From Adiantum capillus-veneris (taxonomy: Eukaryota > Streptophyta > Polypodiopsida > Polypodiales > Pteridaceae): a DNA stretch of 64,000 bases. The notes under the pieces were generated by a model. It did no database searches. It saw nothing but the letters and a program-made list of their open reading frames with translations, and was not told where the DNA came from. Positions 10,592-22,218 of the stretch are shown here, in pieces. The stretch's first letter is position 1; each line of letters starts with the position of its first letter. The stretch is taken from NCBI GenBank assembly GCA_014529385.2, contig CM043970.1, forward strand, positions 66,301,496-66,365,495, given 5' to 3'. A program made the position numbers and the translations under genes.

Positions 10592-10678
10592 AAGTTCACA
10601 TCTCAAACTTCCAACCTACAAATTCTCATAAATCATCCTATATCTATTTCTTATACATTATTCTTCTTTCTTGCAACC

Positions 10679-13600
10679 ATGAGAACAAGACACCAAACAA
10701 AAAATACTGGTGCAATTGATGAGGTGGATGTTACTACCTCACAAGAAGTCCCTCCGTTAGGCACACAGGATACCCAACAATCTCAGGCATTCAGTTCTTT
10801 GGATCGTATTGTATCCATTGTAAGTGGAGTGGCTGGGACATCACAATCAAGTGCCGAACCCAGTCATCTTGTGGAAACAAATACCGCTATTGAGAATGTC
10901 AAAGACGAAGTGTTTGGAAATGTTGTCGACAAACACATTTCTTTGGGTTGGGTGGATTCTCACAGAGTACCATACGATGGGAAACTTCCACGATTGCCTC
11001 TTTGTCGACTTCTCTCAAACCCCGCCATCCGCACGCATGATGACCATGTAACCGATTTGCAAATGTCTATTGCAAACAAAAGCTACCAACCAACGATGGC
11101 AAGATTTATTGTTAGTGAACGAATTCCTGGGGAGGATCACAAACAATTTACTCGCCGTGGTCACGCTGCGAGGGATCTTGCAATGTCATATGATTTGGAC
11201 GAAGAGCTTCGCCAAATCCCGGAGCTTAGTCACATGGTCGAGAGGTACTTTGTGGTTTGGGATGGTAATCACCGATTGGAGGCATGGATGCGGTGGATGA
11301 ACGAGAATGACATTCCAATTGAGAAAGCGCCAAAGGTGGAGTGCGTTCTAGTTGACTTTCAGCCACATGAGGCAGCGGAGTCTCTATTGGTTCTGGGTAT
11401 GATCAATAGGTGAGCCCTTTGTTTTTTTGCTAATTTAAATGCATCTTACTTGTAAACTATATAAATTACAATCTATTGTTAAACAGGGCCACGAGGGTTT
11501 CAGTGCCTCATATGACTGCTCATGATATTTTCATGATGAGAAAGCTAGGGTTGGCGGACCCTACATCACTTCCGCAAAAATTCCCCGAAAGAGCGCATTT
11601 GGCAGCCGAAAGGGCTTTGAATTTTAGAGGTCCAAATAAGTCTAAGTGGCTAAAATTGCCAATGGTTGTCCTTGCGCAACTACTTTGGAAGGTATACTTC
11701 AAACCAATTGTATATGAGAATATGTTTTGATTACGAAATTTTATTAATTGTATTTTGATTGAGTATTTTGAAAATAATAGGAAGAGTTAGATCATATGTT
11801 TAGTAGTAAAACGGAAGGGCTGCCATCAAAAGGGAGTTTTGACTACGAGTTGGCACCTGACGCTTACGAGGAAAGCATCAATCTAGCGCTTTCTCAAACG
11901 GAGAAATACTTTACGCGCAAAGGGCTAGAGATAGCCACCATTGCAAATCCAGAAAATGACAGCGATTTCTTCCAAAAATGTATTTCATTTACTGGTTGGG
12001 GCGAGAAGACCACGAAAATGACACCCTCGAGAGTGGCAGAGGTAGCGCGCGCACGCATTAGCCCAATAGAGTAAGTAATAGTCGTTTAAATCATTGGATA
12101 TATTTCTTTTTTTATTATGTAACAATAAAAAATAAGTCTCACATTTCCTTTGATAGGAAGTGCCGATTGCTTGATTTGCTCCAAGCCGGTGATGCATCCT
12201 TGAAGGAGAAGGGCATCGGTTTGACGGAGAAGGCCTGGATCCAGTGGCTTCGATATCACGTGTACTGGTGGCAGTTGGAAAGGTTAGATTTCTCAAACAT
12301 TTGCACCAGCTAGTAGTTTGTTATGTAACTTGTGACTTATTATTTGCTGCTGCAGGAGAGTGCTTGAGATGGCCGAGAAAATGGAGGCCGAGAATCATGA
12401 TGTTGCTATCCAACATGAGAAGGATGAAGGTAGGCATGGTTGCACGCTTGCCCACACATTATTGATATACAGACGCAAGAACTTTGAGAAGGCCTTCAAG
12501 AAGTGGAGTGCTCGGATCAAATCCACACATGAACCCGAAGAGCAACCCCATTTTGGTTGTACGGCACGACGCTTGTTGTACAGGTTCGACATCTTTAATT
12601 GACAAATTAAGATCGTAGTAGGATACACTAATCTTGTTCTATGCAAATGAAAACTTTGTGGTCTGTCTTGTAGATGGTGGAGAGATGCTCTTGTCTTTCC
12701 CATTCCCGAGCACCCCAGTGATGCATGGTGCAGGTCGGAGAGAGAGGAGACGGGCTTATATCCTGACGAGTGGATAGATGACTTGCGGCCAAAGGGAGCG
12801 TGGCTCAAGTGTCCTTGGTGGCTGGACTACCCGGACAAGGAGTACCCACCCGAAGAGGAAGAGCTATACATAGGTATGCCTCTATGTAGTTTTTACCTTT
12901 GCCATGAAGCAATAGAATATGGGCTCAATAAATCTTCTTCTTTTAATTAATAGCGGAGCATAGTGCGTCACGGAAGAAAGTGGTTGTGATAGAGGATGCT
13001 CTATCTCCAAACACATCAAAGAAACTAGAGAGGAAGAAACAGACCTCAAGGAAAGACTCGCAAGCACAACAAGCTGACAAGCAACGTGGGAAGAGAAAGA
13101 AGAGGGCTGTAGTTTCTAGCGACAGTGAGAGCGAGCATGTGGTTGTGGAGTATTCTGTAGAAGTCAGCGATAGTGCTCATAGCCTTGGTGCTATGAGTCA
13201 CATTGTACTGACACTATCCTTCACTCCCAGACCAGTGGGGGGCATCCAGGAGTCCCCTCCATGTTCACCATCACATGGTAGGGCTGTAGAGGACTTATCA
13301 GACATGGCCAGAGTTGTGGGAGATAACCATCCAGGTACGTGAAAATTCTTAATGTTGTGTTGTTCTCTTTAGCATTGCTTGAAAGATATATTTGATCTTA
13401 TGTTGCTATATACAGATATGCATGTAGAGCCACGCCACCTTGCAGTGCATGCTAGTGCCAAAGAGTTGGCAAAAGCTATTCCAGATGTGTTGTGCAATGA
13501 CAGGTAAGCCACACTTATTTACAATCATAGTTATGTGCACACTTATAGTGCTAATAAAAACTGCATGCAGTTCTATGCAGTCACTACGTAGATTCTTGGG

Positions 13601-14561
13601 CTCTCTATCAGGCACAGGGCAGATGAACCCCAACTTGAGATTGGGTGGCATACGTTTGGTGTACATGGACTTTCCCTTACACACTAGGCCACATGCAACT
13701 AGCATGGGTGGGGTTTCTATATGGAACCAATGGGATAGTGACCTTGTGGATGCTGCATTCCTTCTAGCATCCGAGTTTCTTTTGGTGGATGGCATGATTG
13801 TGGCGACATGTCGTGCAGAACATCTTTCCATCGTCACTTCGAAGGCAGAGGGAGCTGGTTTCCAGCTGTTGAGGATATTGTACTTACGGCTACCGGAGGC
13901 TAGTTGTACGACTGTTCATGACTATTTAGAGGGGGTATGTTGTTTTTTTGTTTTGATAGTGAATAGTAACTTCGATGTTCGTGGGTCAAAAAATAATGTT
14001 TTACTTGCTCCCCGCAGGTTGGTACTTTGTTGCTAGCCATTTTTTCACCCCCTAGAACTGGTGGGTGTCGGCTTCCGAGGTATGATCGAGCAGATGGAGA
14101 GATTGCAACAAATGTACGTGGCTTCTCTGCAAATGATGACATGTTGTGGGAGAAGCTATCAGTATCAGATTCCACACAGTGGACGCTTGATCGTATGGGC
14201 CGGCCTTTTCGTAGAGGTGTTGAGAGGAGTCCAACATTTGCCAGGTGGTAGAACTTTTTTGTTAGCTGTTTTTATTGTTCCTAAAAAATTATAGGTATAA
14301 TAAATCTTAAGGTAACTTTTTTTGTGTAGATGGCTACTAGGTACCTTCACAGACATGGGAGATGCTGTGTTGGATTGTTTTGCAGGAGTTGGGATATTGG
14401 CAGCACAATGTTTACTACTACGTAGACATTGCATCATTTGTGAGAAGGATTGGGCAGTTTTTAGTGCTTATTTGGAGCCAGCTCAGCGTCTACCTTCCAA
14501 TTTAGGCTCGACATTGATGTTTCATAGGAGTGTCAGAGCTCAGGTAACTGAGCAACCGTAG
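10679..14561 (+). CDS. ParB-like plus beta-class amino-methyltransferase-like protein, 11 exons, 1023 aa
   Basis: Exons 10679-11409, 11487-11691, 11781-12070, 12157-12282, 12356-12583, 12674-12873, 12954-13334, 13416-13503, 13571-13934, 14018-14244, 14330-14561. All ten introns are GT-AG, 67 to 92 bp, and the 3072 coding bases stay in one frame. Residues about 125-245 contain VVWDGNHRLEAW (192-203), the GxHR motif of ParB-like folds. Residues 636-644 (KQRGKRKKR) look like a nuclear signal. The C-terminal part resembles N4/N6 amino-methyltransferases: a motif-IV position MDFPL (782-786), then motif I DAVLDCFAGVG (958-968) and an acidic E985. Motif IV before motif I is the beta-class order. DFPL departs from the usual [DNS]PP[YFW], so catalysis is uncertain. 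In bacteria and phages ParB-methylase fusions act on DNA; a nuclear DNA role here is inference. It is divergent from the transposase inside the same TIRs. Confidence 0.78.
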
Positions 14562-14835
14562 CAGGTGTCCGAGCATCTTCATCCGCTTGACCCAACGTTC
14601 CCGACACCACTCAGCAGTCAGGGCGGGGCAGTAGCAGCACCATATCCCACTTTCACAGCCCCATTTTTGGCATGGTGTGCAACTGGACCGTCTCCAAATG
14701 CATTCATTGCCTCCACATCTGAGGCCCCACCCAGGGTTGATCCATTGCCTCGTTCACTACCTGCAGCCTCCCCCACATATAGTTCACACCCTTTGCCATT
14801 TGGAGTAGTTCCCCCACCATTTGGTGCACTGCCCC
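14562..14835 (+). pseudogene. In-frame proline-rich tail after the methyltransferase stop, first part
   Basis: After the TAG at 14559-14561 the same frame stays open for 274 bases, up to the exact insertion point of LTR element I. The reading starts QVSEHLHPLDP and is rich in Pro, Ala and Ser. It continues in frame at 23750 once element I and one GCCCC copy are removed. Either the TAG is a recent nonsense change, or the tail was reached by readthrough, or it is an open 3' UTR by chance. Confidence 0.5.
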
Positions 14836-15085
14836 TGTGCGCTCCTTGCCGCACTGTCGAAGCAAGGGACTTGCCAATACACCGTGTGCGAGCCACAAAC
14901 GGCTCCAAGCACACAACAAGCCTAAACTAGCAAGCTCAAGAAAACAAAGGGTGTGTCACTCACTGCTCTACGCTCGCCTTCGTGGTGGATTCCTCGCCGC
15001 GATGAAGAAGAAGCTGTAGTCGTGCCGTGCTCAACCGCTTCGCCGCCGTCGTGCCTTCGTAATGCTCGATCGCACACACACTCTC

Positions 15086-15116
<31 letters not shown>

Positions 15117-15410
15117 AGGAGGTGAAGAAGAAGAAGATGGAGATGGAGCAAGAGCACTCTTCAATTGCACAAATGAGAGAATGAGTAAAAATTAGGTTTA
15201 GTTGGCTTTTATAGGAGCTCACCCCATTCACACTTGGGCGCCCATGCTTAACCAACTAATCCCTTGAATGTCCAAGTTAAAGTGCGCCTCTCATCGGCGA
15301 TCACTCTACCTTTCCCCATTGGTCCGACAAGCCCGGTACCTGACTCTACCAAATACATAATACGCGTCCATCGTAGGTGATGGGGTGTCCGTGAGCCATG
15401 AGGGTTAGCA
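14836..15410 (-). repeat. 3' LTR of element I
   Basis: Reading on the minus strand it runs from TGCTAACCCTCA to CA. A TATAAAA box is at 15213-15207 (minus). The polypurine tract AGGAAGGGGGGC lies immediately outside at 15412-15423. Confidence 0.92.
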
Positions 15411-17038
15411 TGCCCCCCTTCCTAATGTAGATTCCGTCCTCGGAAGCTATTGAGTTGAAGCTGGTTCGTCGAGGTGGAAGAGAATTTGAGATGAATGTCC
15501 TTAGCCTTCTTCAGTCACTGCAAAATCAAACAACATTGGCATAGTAATTGCATTCTCTTAAAAAGCATATGCAGTTTTAGGTAGACACATTGATTGGTAA
15601 AAGAATTTCAAACAATTTGTTAGCAATGAACATTAAATTGCAATGTAATCAAATGCATAAACAGATGTAAAGGTAGAAAATTAAACAAGTCTGGGGTCGC
15701 TAATTTGACGGTCGAAAAGCACTAGAGATCAAGTATTAATACCATGGGTAAGCTTCTTAATTTTCTGTGGTCAATTAAGTTGTTTAATCGCGAGAGCCAA
15801 GTATTCATGTTCAAGGGCTGACTAGAGGCTATATCTAGAAAACCTTGTAGTTAAGCTACCATAAAAGGAATTTCTCATGAAATCATCGCCTGACTGATTA
15901 CTTTTTCTTTGACCCCCCAAGGTCTTTTCACAGTGATTCAATTATGATGTGTGTGCTTATTTTGTATGCCTTGGGTTTTTTGCTTCTCAAGGAAAAGCGC
16001 CCACGCTGGGAACCTCTAGGGCTCTAGTACCATAGGCAATACATGTGAGTGAAGTACCAAATCAAGCCGAGATTTCTCTTCCAGCTTAAAATTTTTCATT
16101 GTGGCACTTTGATTTTTTGCTTGTTCATTTTCAGCATTTAAATTTTGTAACTTTGGGGGGTCATATAACATTGATACACTCCCCAGGCTCATCACATTAG
16201 TAAACTCCCTTTATAATACTTAAGCTAAAGGTCGATAGGGTTAAGCCCACTAGAAAGCCCTAGTACATTTCATACAATGCTGCCTAAATCGGATTAAGAA
16301 CCTAAGTAACCATTGCTTATTAGGAAGGCATTCCCCATGGTATTAAGAGAAGATCTCTAATACCTAGCTTGGTCAAACTAGCTTAGTCGGACTGCTTGAT
16401 TTTTAAACCTAGACAAGTGATTATGACAAAACATTACATTGAATTAAATGTTTGATACTAAGCCAATGCGCTGAATATTATGCTACCAATCACAATCAAA
16501 GCAGACAAACATGGATGCAAAAAAGATAAGGGCAATGCTAATGGACAAGAAACACCTGTTTGTGTTGATGGTCGCGCTTGATATGAAGTGTGAACGAGAG
16601 AAAGGTTCCATGAAGGTCCAAATCCTATCAATAGCAACACGTTCCTGTACACACTAGGAAACAAAAGGAATACCTCCAGGAGGCACATCAGTGGGAAAAG
16701 AGATCTTTGCTAATCACTCAACTCTAAAACAGAAACACTCCTATCGTACTAATCTTACCTACCCTCCATCACTTAAGTGATGAGGATCAAAGGTTTTTTA
16801 TGGCATAGGTTTCTGTTTCACTGTACCAGATGTGACATGTGTAGGTCTGAGTCAATGTTTTGACTTTTATTGTGCATAATCGTTTGCTAATTGCTCTTGC
16901 TCTTTTTTTTTTTTTTGTGAGTATAAAGCTTTATATGTACATTCCCTAAGATTGGAATTGAGAGGTCAGGGAAAAAGGTTAAGAGGGAAACAAATGAATG
17001 ATGACTGTCAGCAAACACTCCCCCCTTCCTTGGGTAGA
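15411..17038 (-). other. Non-coding 3' internal region of element I
   Basis: No pol domain could be read in any frame. The sequence is of mixed composition with many stops; a short T13 run lies near 16904. In an autonomous gypsy element this is where RT and integrase would follow protease. Confidence 0.6.
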
Positions 17039-19639
17039 TCATACCGTTTGAAATGAGCTTGTCACCCTTTGAAACCAATTATTCCAGTTGGTAATAGGTG
17101 AGGATTTTTGCCAGTAATTTTCTATTACCCTAGGTGCCTTGTCAAGCTGCAACGGTGGTAAGGTACTCTCCCAGGATTGAACTTGAAGTGGTTCATTAGG
17201 TGATTCTTGAACACTGGGAGGTGTGGATTCTTTTGTAGCTTCATGGAGGTCCACTACTATAGATGGAGGCTGTGTAGAAGCTTTTACCTCTATGGATGTA
17301 TTACATGATGAGCTAGAAGCTTCATGGGACTCCCCCCTTCTTGAGCTAGGTGGAACAAATCGTTCTTTCTTTGGTACCCAAACTAGCTCGGGAGCGGGTG
17401 TGTAGCGTTCTGTGATTTTTTTCTTTCCACGATCATTGATTCGTTTTGGAGCTACAGGATTGGGCTCACTTGGGTCAGGTGATAGGTAAGAGCACAATCT
17501 ACGTTTTGGCACCCAGATTTGATCATTTCCTTGATAGTAGCCTTGGGCTTCCAATAGTCGTTTAGGGATCCATCGCAACATTTCTTTACATTTCTTGGAG
17601 CGAGTGGTACATTTCTTACAAGGCTTCTGTTTTTTAGCACTAGTTATGGTCACTAAAGAAGCTTTAGGGACCCACTTATATGTTTTCTTCGTTACCTTAG
17701 GATGAGTCTTGTCGGAAGCGATATGCATTGCTTGTAGCATATTTAAGGGTATAGGCATTTCATCCCCCTCAGGTGTTACCCAGGTCGTCCCCCTATTTCC
17801 CCAAGTGTCTATGGTTGATGCTAGGTGGACCCAATCTACATTGTCTGATTCCGTCATACCCGGTAACACATCCATATAAGGAGAATCTTGGCCAATGTCT
17901 GTATCCTTCTTACAAGTGTAACAATATTGTAGTGGGGCCGAGTGAACTGTGGTGTCAGAGCGATGATCAATAATGGTTTTACTCCCTAAGGGGTGTACCT
18001 TACCAGTCACCAAATCCACTCTAAGGACAGAGTCTTGGAATTGCAAATAGACATGATTTTTAGACCAATCGTGAACCATTTGTGCTTCCCTCATGAATGG
18101 TCGTCCTAAAATCATTTCATATGACATAAGGTGTTTAGAGAAATCCATTACAATGAACGTATGTCGTACCTTGTGTCCTAGAACTTTGATCTTAAGATCC
18201 TTGAGCATCCCCATAGGTTTGGCTATGGTACCATTTGCCATCTTTACCACAATGTTAGTAACACTGAGGCGGGGTTTTCCCATGGATTCCCAACAATCTT
18301 TTGTAACGATGCTAACTCCCGCACCACCATCAAGAATTCCCTTTATAGTTAATCCCTTGGTAGTGATGGGTAGGGTCGTATTAGACTCGTCGCCTTCAAA
18401 ATACTGCCCTAATTCGTTAATGGGTACCTCGATCACAGACTCGTGTCCATCTAAGTCAAGTGATTGCACATGATTTTCCTCATCAATCATAATCGAGTCA
18501 GGCCTATTTGGTTGCGCAAACTGCGGTAATCCCGTTCGTAGCTCTCCGTTAAGGAATGCTCGAAGTGCAAGGAATAACTCAAGATCTCCATACAGCTTTG
18601 CTATGATCGTGGTCCGGACCTCAGAAGACATGAAGTCCACTAGTTTGGCAACATTCATTGGCGTTTTGCAGGGTGTAGGTCCTTGACTAGGAACTGGTGA
18701 GGATGGAATCTCATATTCCTCAATGGGATCAGGTATTCCTTCGTTAAACATCCTTTCCAACAAGAAGGGTGTATGCTCACTTTCTGATGTCCCGTCCTCA
18801 CTCCCTTCTTGGATGATACTAGATATGGCTAACGGTCTATGGTTCATGTGGGGTGGATGAACTTGCGTGGGAAACACTGTGTCATGAATTTTGATCTGCA
18901 TGGGTTCTGGTTCTAGTTTCCTTTGAGTCTCCTCCACTAAACCTCTTAGATGTTTCACCTGCTTAATCTCGTCTACAGGGTTTGGGTACGTCCCAATCTT
19001 CTTTTTACGATTCTTCCCTTTTTGCCCCTGCGGTTTATCTTGGGGGTCTTGGATTGGATTTGGAAACACTTGTGGTGTTTTCAGAGGCTCTTTATGGTTT
19101 TCTCTTATTCGGTTTTCATTTGGTCCCATGTTACGATTTTCCTTGTCGGTCTTTCCCTTTGTGGTATTGGTTCTAGTCTCCATTGTGTCGACTGAATCTG
19201 AATCATCCTCGAGGTCATTCATATACACGGGGTCATCTCCTGTTCCTATGTTTGTTTTGGAACTTGGCTTTGAATTTTCCGTATTCTGCGACTTCTTCCT
19301 TCGTGTCTTCTTTTTCTTTGCTTGGATAACTGACGCGGTATCTCTCTCTTCGAGGATATGGCTTGGCCCTTGAAGCATGGACCGTGTAATCGCATAAGCG
19401 GGTGCGACGGGTGGTATTGGCGATGTCACACTAGCAATTTCGACCAAATTCAGGGGTGTGATTTTAGGCGCATTTGGGTTATAGGGGCATTGGGCAATCA
19501 AGTGATCTATGCCACAACGATTACATGTGAGTATTGGCATTGCAGACGTGCTCCCTTGATTCATTTGCATCTGTGCAGCATTCTTTTGCAGCCTAATAGG
19601 GCACTCCGCTACTCGATGTGGTCCCCACACTCGTAGCAT
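17039..19639 (-). CDS. Element I: zinc knuckles and aspartic-protease-like domain, 866 aa
   Basis: Starts within the last gag zinc knuckle (VWGPHRVAECP) and has a further knuckle, CNRCGIDHLIAQCP, of CX2CX3HX4C type. A long charged linker follows. At about residues 430-545 is a retropepsin-like segment: ILDGGAGVSIV, then VKMANG and MILGRPFM. The active-site triplet is DGG instead of DTG or DSG. The C-terminal 300 residues repeat WVPK motifs and are basic, resembling no enzyme. It overlaps the upstream gag frame by 31 bp in the -1 phase. The frame is open throughout, so the product may be made by frameshifting or was uncoupled by a one-base deletion. Confidence 0.7.
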   Translation of the reverse strand: MLRVWGPHRVAECPIRLQKNAAQMQMNQGSTSAMPILTCNRCGIDHLIAQCPYNPNAPKITPLNLVEIASVTSPIPPVAPAYAITRSMLQGPSHILEERDTASVIQAKKKKTRRKKSQNTENSKPSSKTNIGTGDDPVYMNDLEDDSDSVDTMETRTNTTKGKTDKENRNMGPNENRIRENHKEPLKTPQVFPNPIQDPQDKPQGQKGKNRKKKIGTYPNPVDEIKQVKHLRGLVEETQRKLEPEPMQIKIHDTVFPTQVHPPHMNHRPLAISSIIQEGSEDGTSESEHTPFLLERMFNEGIPDPIEEYEIPSSPVPSQGPTPCKTPMNVAKLVDFMSSEVRTTIIAKLYGDLELFLALRAFLNGELRTGLPQFAQPNRPDSIMIDEENHVQSLDLDGHESVIEVPINELGQYFEGDESNTTLPITTKGLTIKGILDGGAGVSIVTKDCWESMGKPRLSVTNIVVKMANGTIAKPMGMLKDLKIKVLGHKVRHTFIVMDFSKHLMSYEMILGRPFMREAQMVHDWSKNHVYLQFQDSVLRVDLVTGKVHPLGSKTIIDHRSDTTVHSAPLQYCYTCKKDTDIGQDSPYMDVLPGMTESDNVDWVHLASTIDTWGNRGTTWVTPEGDEMPIPLNMLQAMHIASDKTHPKVTKKTYKWVPKASLVTITSAKKQKPCKKCTTRSKKCKEMLRWIPKRLLEAQGYYQGNDQIWVPKRRLCSYLSPDPSEPNPVAPKRINDRGKKKITERYTPAPELVWVPKKERFVPPSSRRGESHEASSSSCNTSIEVKASTQPPSIVVDLHEATKESTPPSVQESPNEPLQVQSWESTLPPLQLDKAPRVIENYWQKSSPITNWNNWFQRVTSSFQTV

Positions 19640-22218
19640 TGAAGAGGTGGCCTCCTAGCCTGGGTGTTGATATTTTGACCTCTGGATGCGACAGCAGCAG
19701 CTTGATAAACCGGCTTGACTTGTCCCCAACAATCTTCCATGTAGTATATAGGACACTCTTCCAATGTATCAAGTCCGTAGGCAATACTAGTGTCTATTCC
19801 CTCCTCACAGCCATCTGCATAAGCATTTGATGGCTCGCAACCCACTTGGTTCATAGGGGCGACTCTTGGATGCGGGGGCTGCGGTCCTAGCACAGGAGGT
19901 GGTAGCGGTGTAGCTTGTACAACATTTTGAGATCTAGGGACCATGTGTTGCGGTAGTTGCTCAACAGGTGGAGTAGGCATCAATACAGGAGCTCGAGGCG
20001 CATCCGTCCAGGCTACAGGTGGTCTATTTGCCATCATATGTTTGATCATTAAACAATCCTTAGCTTGGTGACCATACCTACCACATGCGTTGCAAGTTCC
20101 ATTAAATTTTACTCTAAACGTAGGGCACTCACTAGTGCTATGTGGACCTAAGCAAATGGAACACCATTGTTGCTCCCTTCTTGGATACATGTGACTATTT
20201 TGAGGGGGTCGATTATCCTTAAGAGACTCTTGGATTGCCTTGGTGAGGTCTGTCAAGAATGTCTCAAATACCTTTGGCTCATTGGCAATGGGCTTTGCAG
20301 TCATGGGTTCATACTCAATGGCTTGTGAGCTAGTGGATCTCGTGTCAGTAGACACCCTCATGCCTGCTATCATCAAGTTGTCCTCTAATTGGATTGCATT
20401 GGCAGTGACATCTTCCCAGGTTGTGATACCTCTAATCACTAGTCCATTATAGATTCCTTCATTCCTCAACCCTCGAATGAATCGATCAAGCAGTTGGTTA
20501 TTGTTGAAGCGCTCATTTACAGGGCAGCGAGAGTTTAAGTGCTTTAGACGACTAATGAAGTCCCTTACTGACTCTCCTTCCTTACGTTCGGCCTTCTGTA
20601 GCTGAGATGCTACACCCCAAAGCACACCTTCTCGTATGTACTCCTTTAGAAACAACCTTCGAAGGGTAGGGTAGATTGTTTTCTCATCCACCCTTAGGGT
20701 CCTATACCAATCTCCAGCCTTCCCACTTAATGTCAAGCTTAAGGCATTGCACTTATGTAGTTCGTTGCGTTCCCCTAAGGAATCACATACTTGTTCAAAC
20801 ACTTCAATGTGTTTCCTAGCATCTTCGTCCCCATTGAATTTTTGCGTGAGTTTGGCAATTTGTACTGCCTTACTTCTAGGCTCTCTATCAGATGCGTGAC
20901 GCATATTTTCCGCGATAGATCGACCTATGGTTTGAGCAAACACTGCCAAGTCACCTATGTGAGGAGGTAGGGCCGGTGGAGGTACTCTTGGAATCATATG
21001 TGGGAGAGGAACGGGTACCGGTCTCGGCATATGTATAGATGATGCAGGATATGGAACATAACCGGGCATAGGTCCACTCGGATAAGAGCTAGGGAGCGGC
21101 ACTCGAGGAGCATAAGCAAGTGGTACAATTGGAGGTGTGGGGGCCATGTGTGCATAAGGGGCTAGAGGCACATATGGTCGAGGCCCCATATTAGGTACTA
21201 CGACACTAGGTAGTGGCACTGCGCTAACCGTAGATGTCATCGGTACATTCTCTGTCAGGCTTATCCCTGGAGTGAGCACTGTGTTTTCCTTGATAGAGGG
21301 TTGAGCCAAGTTAGGGAAGCTAAAGTTTTCGCTCGGAGGCTCAGATTGCATAGAGACCCCAGGTGAAATGACGTAAGATGGGTCCATGGGGCTCATTAGA
21401 GGAGTCTCCATTTGTGATAGAGTAGGCTGTTGAGCCTTGCTCGTATCCAGAAATCTCATGGGGCCATTAGAGAGTATATTTACCCCTCGGTTTTGCCTTT
21501 CTGATTGAATAACGCCATGGAAAACATTACAGATCATTTTCTGTTGATCTTCGATGCTCGTGGCACTAGAGGTGGATTGTACAATCTCTATCCATCCTAC
21601 ATGGTAGGCGTGGCCAGAGTGTAGATCCGTCAACACCTCAGTGTGGAGGTCGTATGTCCAATGATCATTAATGAACCATCCTTCTAGAGTCGACGTGTTA
21701 ACGGTTTCTTGTGAGGTAGAAGCAATGTTGCTCCCCGTGGTTTTACTTGTCACCAACGGTACTCTAGAGGGAACTTCTGAAGGAGGCAGCTCAACAGGGC
21801 CTTCTTGGTAAGAAGTTGGTAGGATATCCACATGGACACTCTTTGGGGGTGTGGGGTCCACGTGCGATGTGAAAGGAGATTCCACTTCCCCACCCCCTTC
21901 GCGTGCTTCATCTGCATCAGGTTCCGAGCGAGTAGCTCTACCTAATGTTTCCATGAAACGGCTAAACATACTAGTATTAGGCTGTGGAGCTTCAGGAGGT
22001 GCATGGCCTTCTCTCTCAGTGTTTTGGGTAGGGTATGCTTCCATGATTTCTGAGTCGGAGGAGGAATCACTAGCGGCTATTTTAGGGTCTTGGGTGGTGC
22101 TACCTTGTGTCCCCGCTGAGGGTCTAGAGCTTATCGTGGATGGGTAATGGGTGTCCGTATGAACAGAGGCACCCTCAATATGCTCGTGTTCTAGCACCCG
22201 CCCAGAGCGTAAGTGCAT
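19609..22218 (-). CDS. Element I: Gag polyprotein, 869 aa
   Basis: The N-terminal half is low-complexity, rich in Pro/Ser/Thr. At about residues 430-610 lies a retrotransposon Gag domain (KFNGDEDARKHIEVFEQV, GKAGDWYRTL, FISRLKHLNSRCPV). Zinc knuckles CSICLGPHSTSECP and CNACGRYGHQAKDC follow. The frame ends in CYECGDHIE and a TAG, exactly inside a third knuckle whose second half is read in the -1 frame. The role is capsid formation and RNA packaging in the cytoplasm. The length is large for Gag because of the long N-terminal part. The ATG at 22218 opens MHLRSGRV, a usual gypsy Gag start. Confidence 0.82.
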   Translation of the reverse strand: MHLRSGRVLEHEHIEGASVHTDTHYPSTISSRPSAGTQGSTTQDPKIAASDSSSDSEIMEAYPTQNTEREGHAPPEAPQPNTSMFSRFMETLGRATRSEPDADEAREGGGEVESPFTSHVDPTPPKSVHVDILPTSYQEGPVELPPSEVPSRVPLVTSKTTGSNIASTSQETVNTSTLEGWFINDHWTYDLHTEVLTDLHSGHAYHVGWIEIVQSTSSATSIEDQQKMICNVFHGVIQSERQNRGVNILSNGPMRFLDTSKAQQPTLSQMETPLMSPMDPSYVISPGVSMQSEPPSENFSFPNLAQPSIKENTVLTPGISLTENVPMTSTVSAVPLPSVVVPNMGPRPYVPLAPYAHMAPTPPIVPLAYAPRVPLPSSYPSGPMPGYVPYPASSIHMPRPVPVPLPHMIPRVPPPALPPHIGDLAVFAQTIGRSIAENMRHASDREPRSKAVQIAKLTQKFNGDEDARKHIEVFEQVCDSLGERNELHKCNALSLTLSGKAGDWYRTLRVDEKTIYPTLRRLFLKEYIREGVLWGVASQLQKAERKEGESVRDFISRLKHLNSRCPVNERFNNNQLLDRFIRGLRNEGIYNGLVIRGITTWEDVTANAIQLEDNLMIAGMRVSTDTRSTSSQAIEYEPMTAKPIANEPKVFETFLTDLTKAIQESLKDNRPPQNSHMYPRREQQWCSICLGPHSTSECPTFRVKFNGTCNACGRYGHQAKDCLMIKHMMANRPPVAWTDAPRAPVLMPTPPVEQLPQHMVPRSQNVVQATPLPPPVLGPQPPHPRVAPMNQVGCEPSNAYADGCEEGIDTSIAYGLDTLEECPIYYMEDCWGQVKPVYQAAAVASRGQNINTQARRPPLQCYECGDHIE

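Larger units (their letters stand above)
8548..10678. other. Divergent intergenic region between transposase and methyltransferase genes
   Basis: The transposase side (8550-8750) is strongly AT-rich. The middle (9060-10005) is strongly GC-rich and palindromic. Then comes a CA/TG-rich block and a short AT-rich stretch before the methyltransferase ATG. Open frames here on both strands are translations of low-complexity sequence (Gly/Pro/Arg or Thr/His/Val/Cys runs) and are not taken as genes. Any control region for both genes must lie here. Confidence 0.6.

Noticed and set aside
14542-14561. An 18-20-base intron removing the TAG (GTAACT...CCGTAG)
   Set aside because: Far too short for a plant intron, although it would restore the frame.
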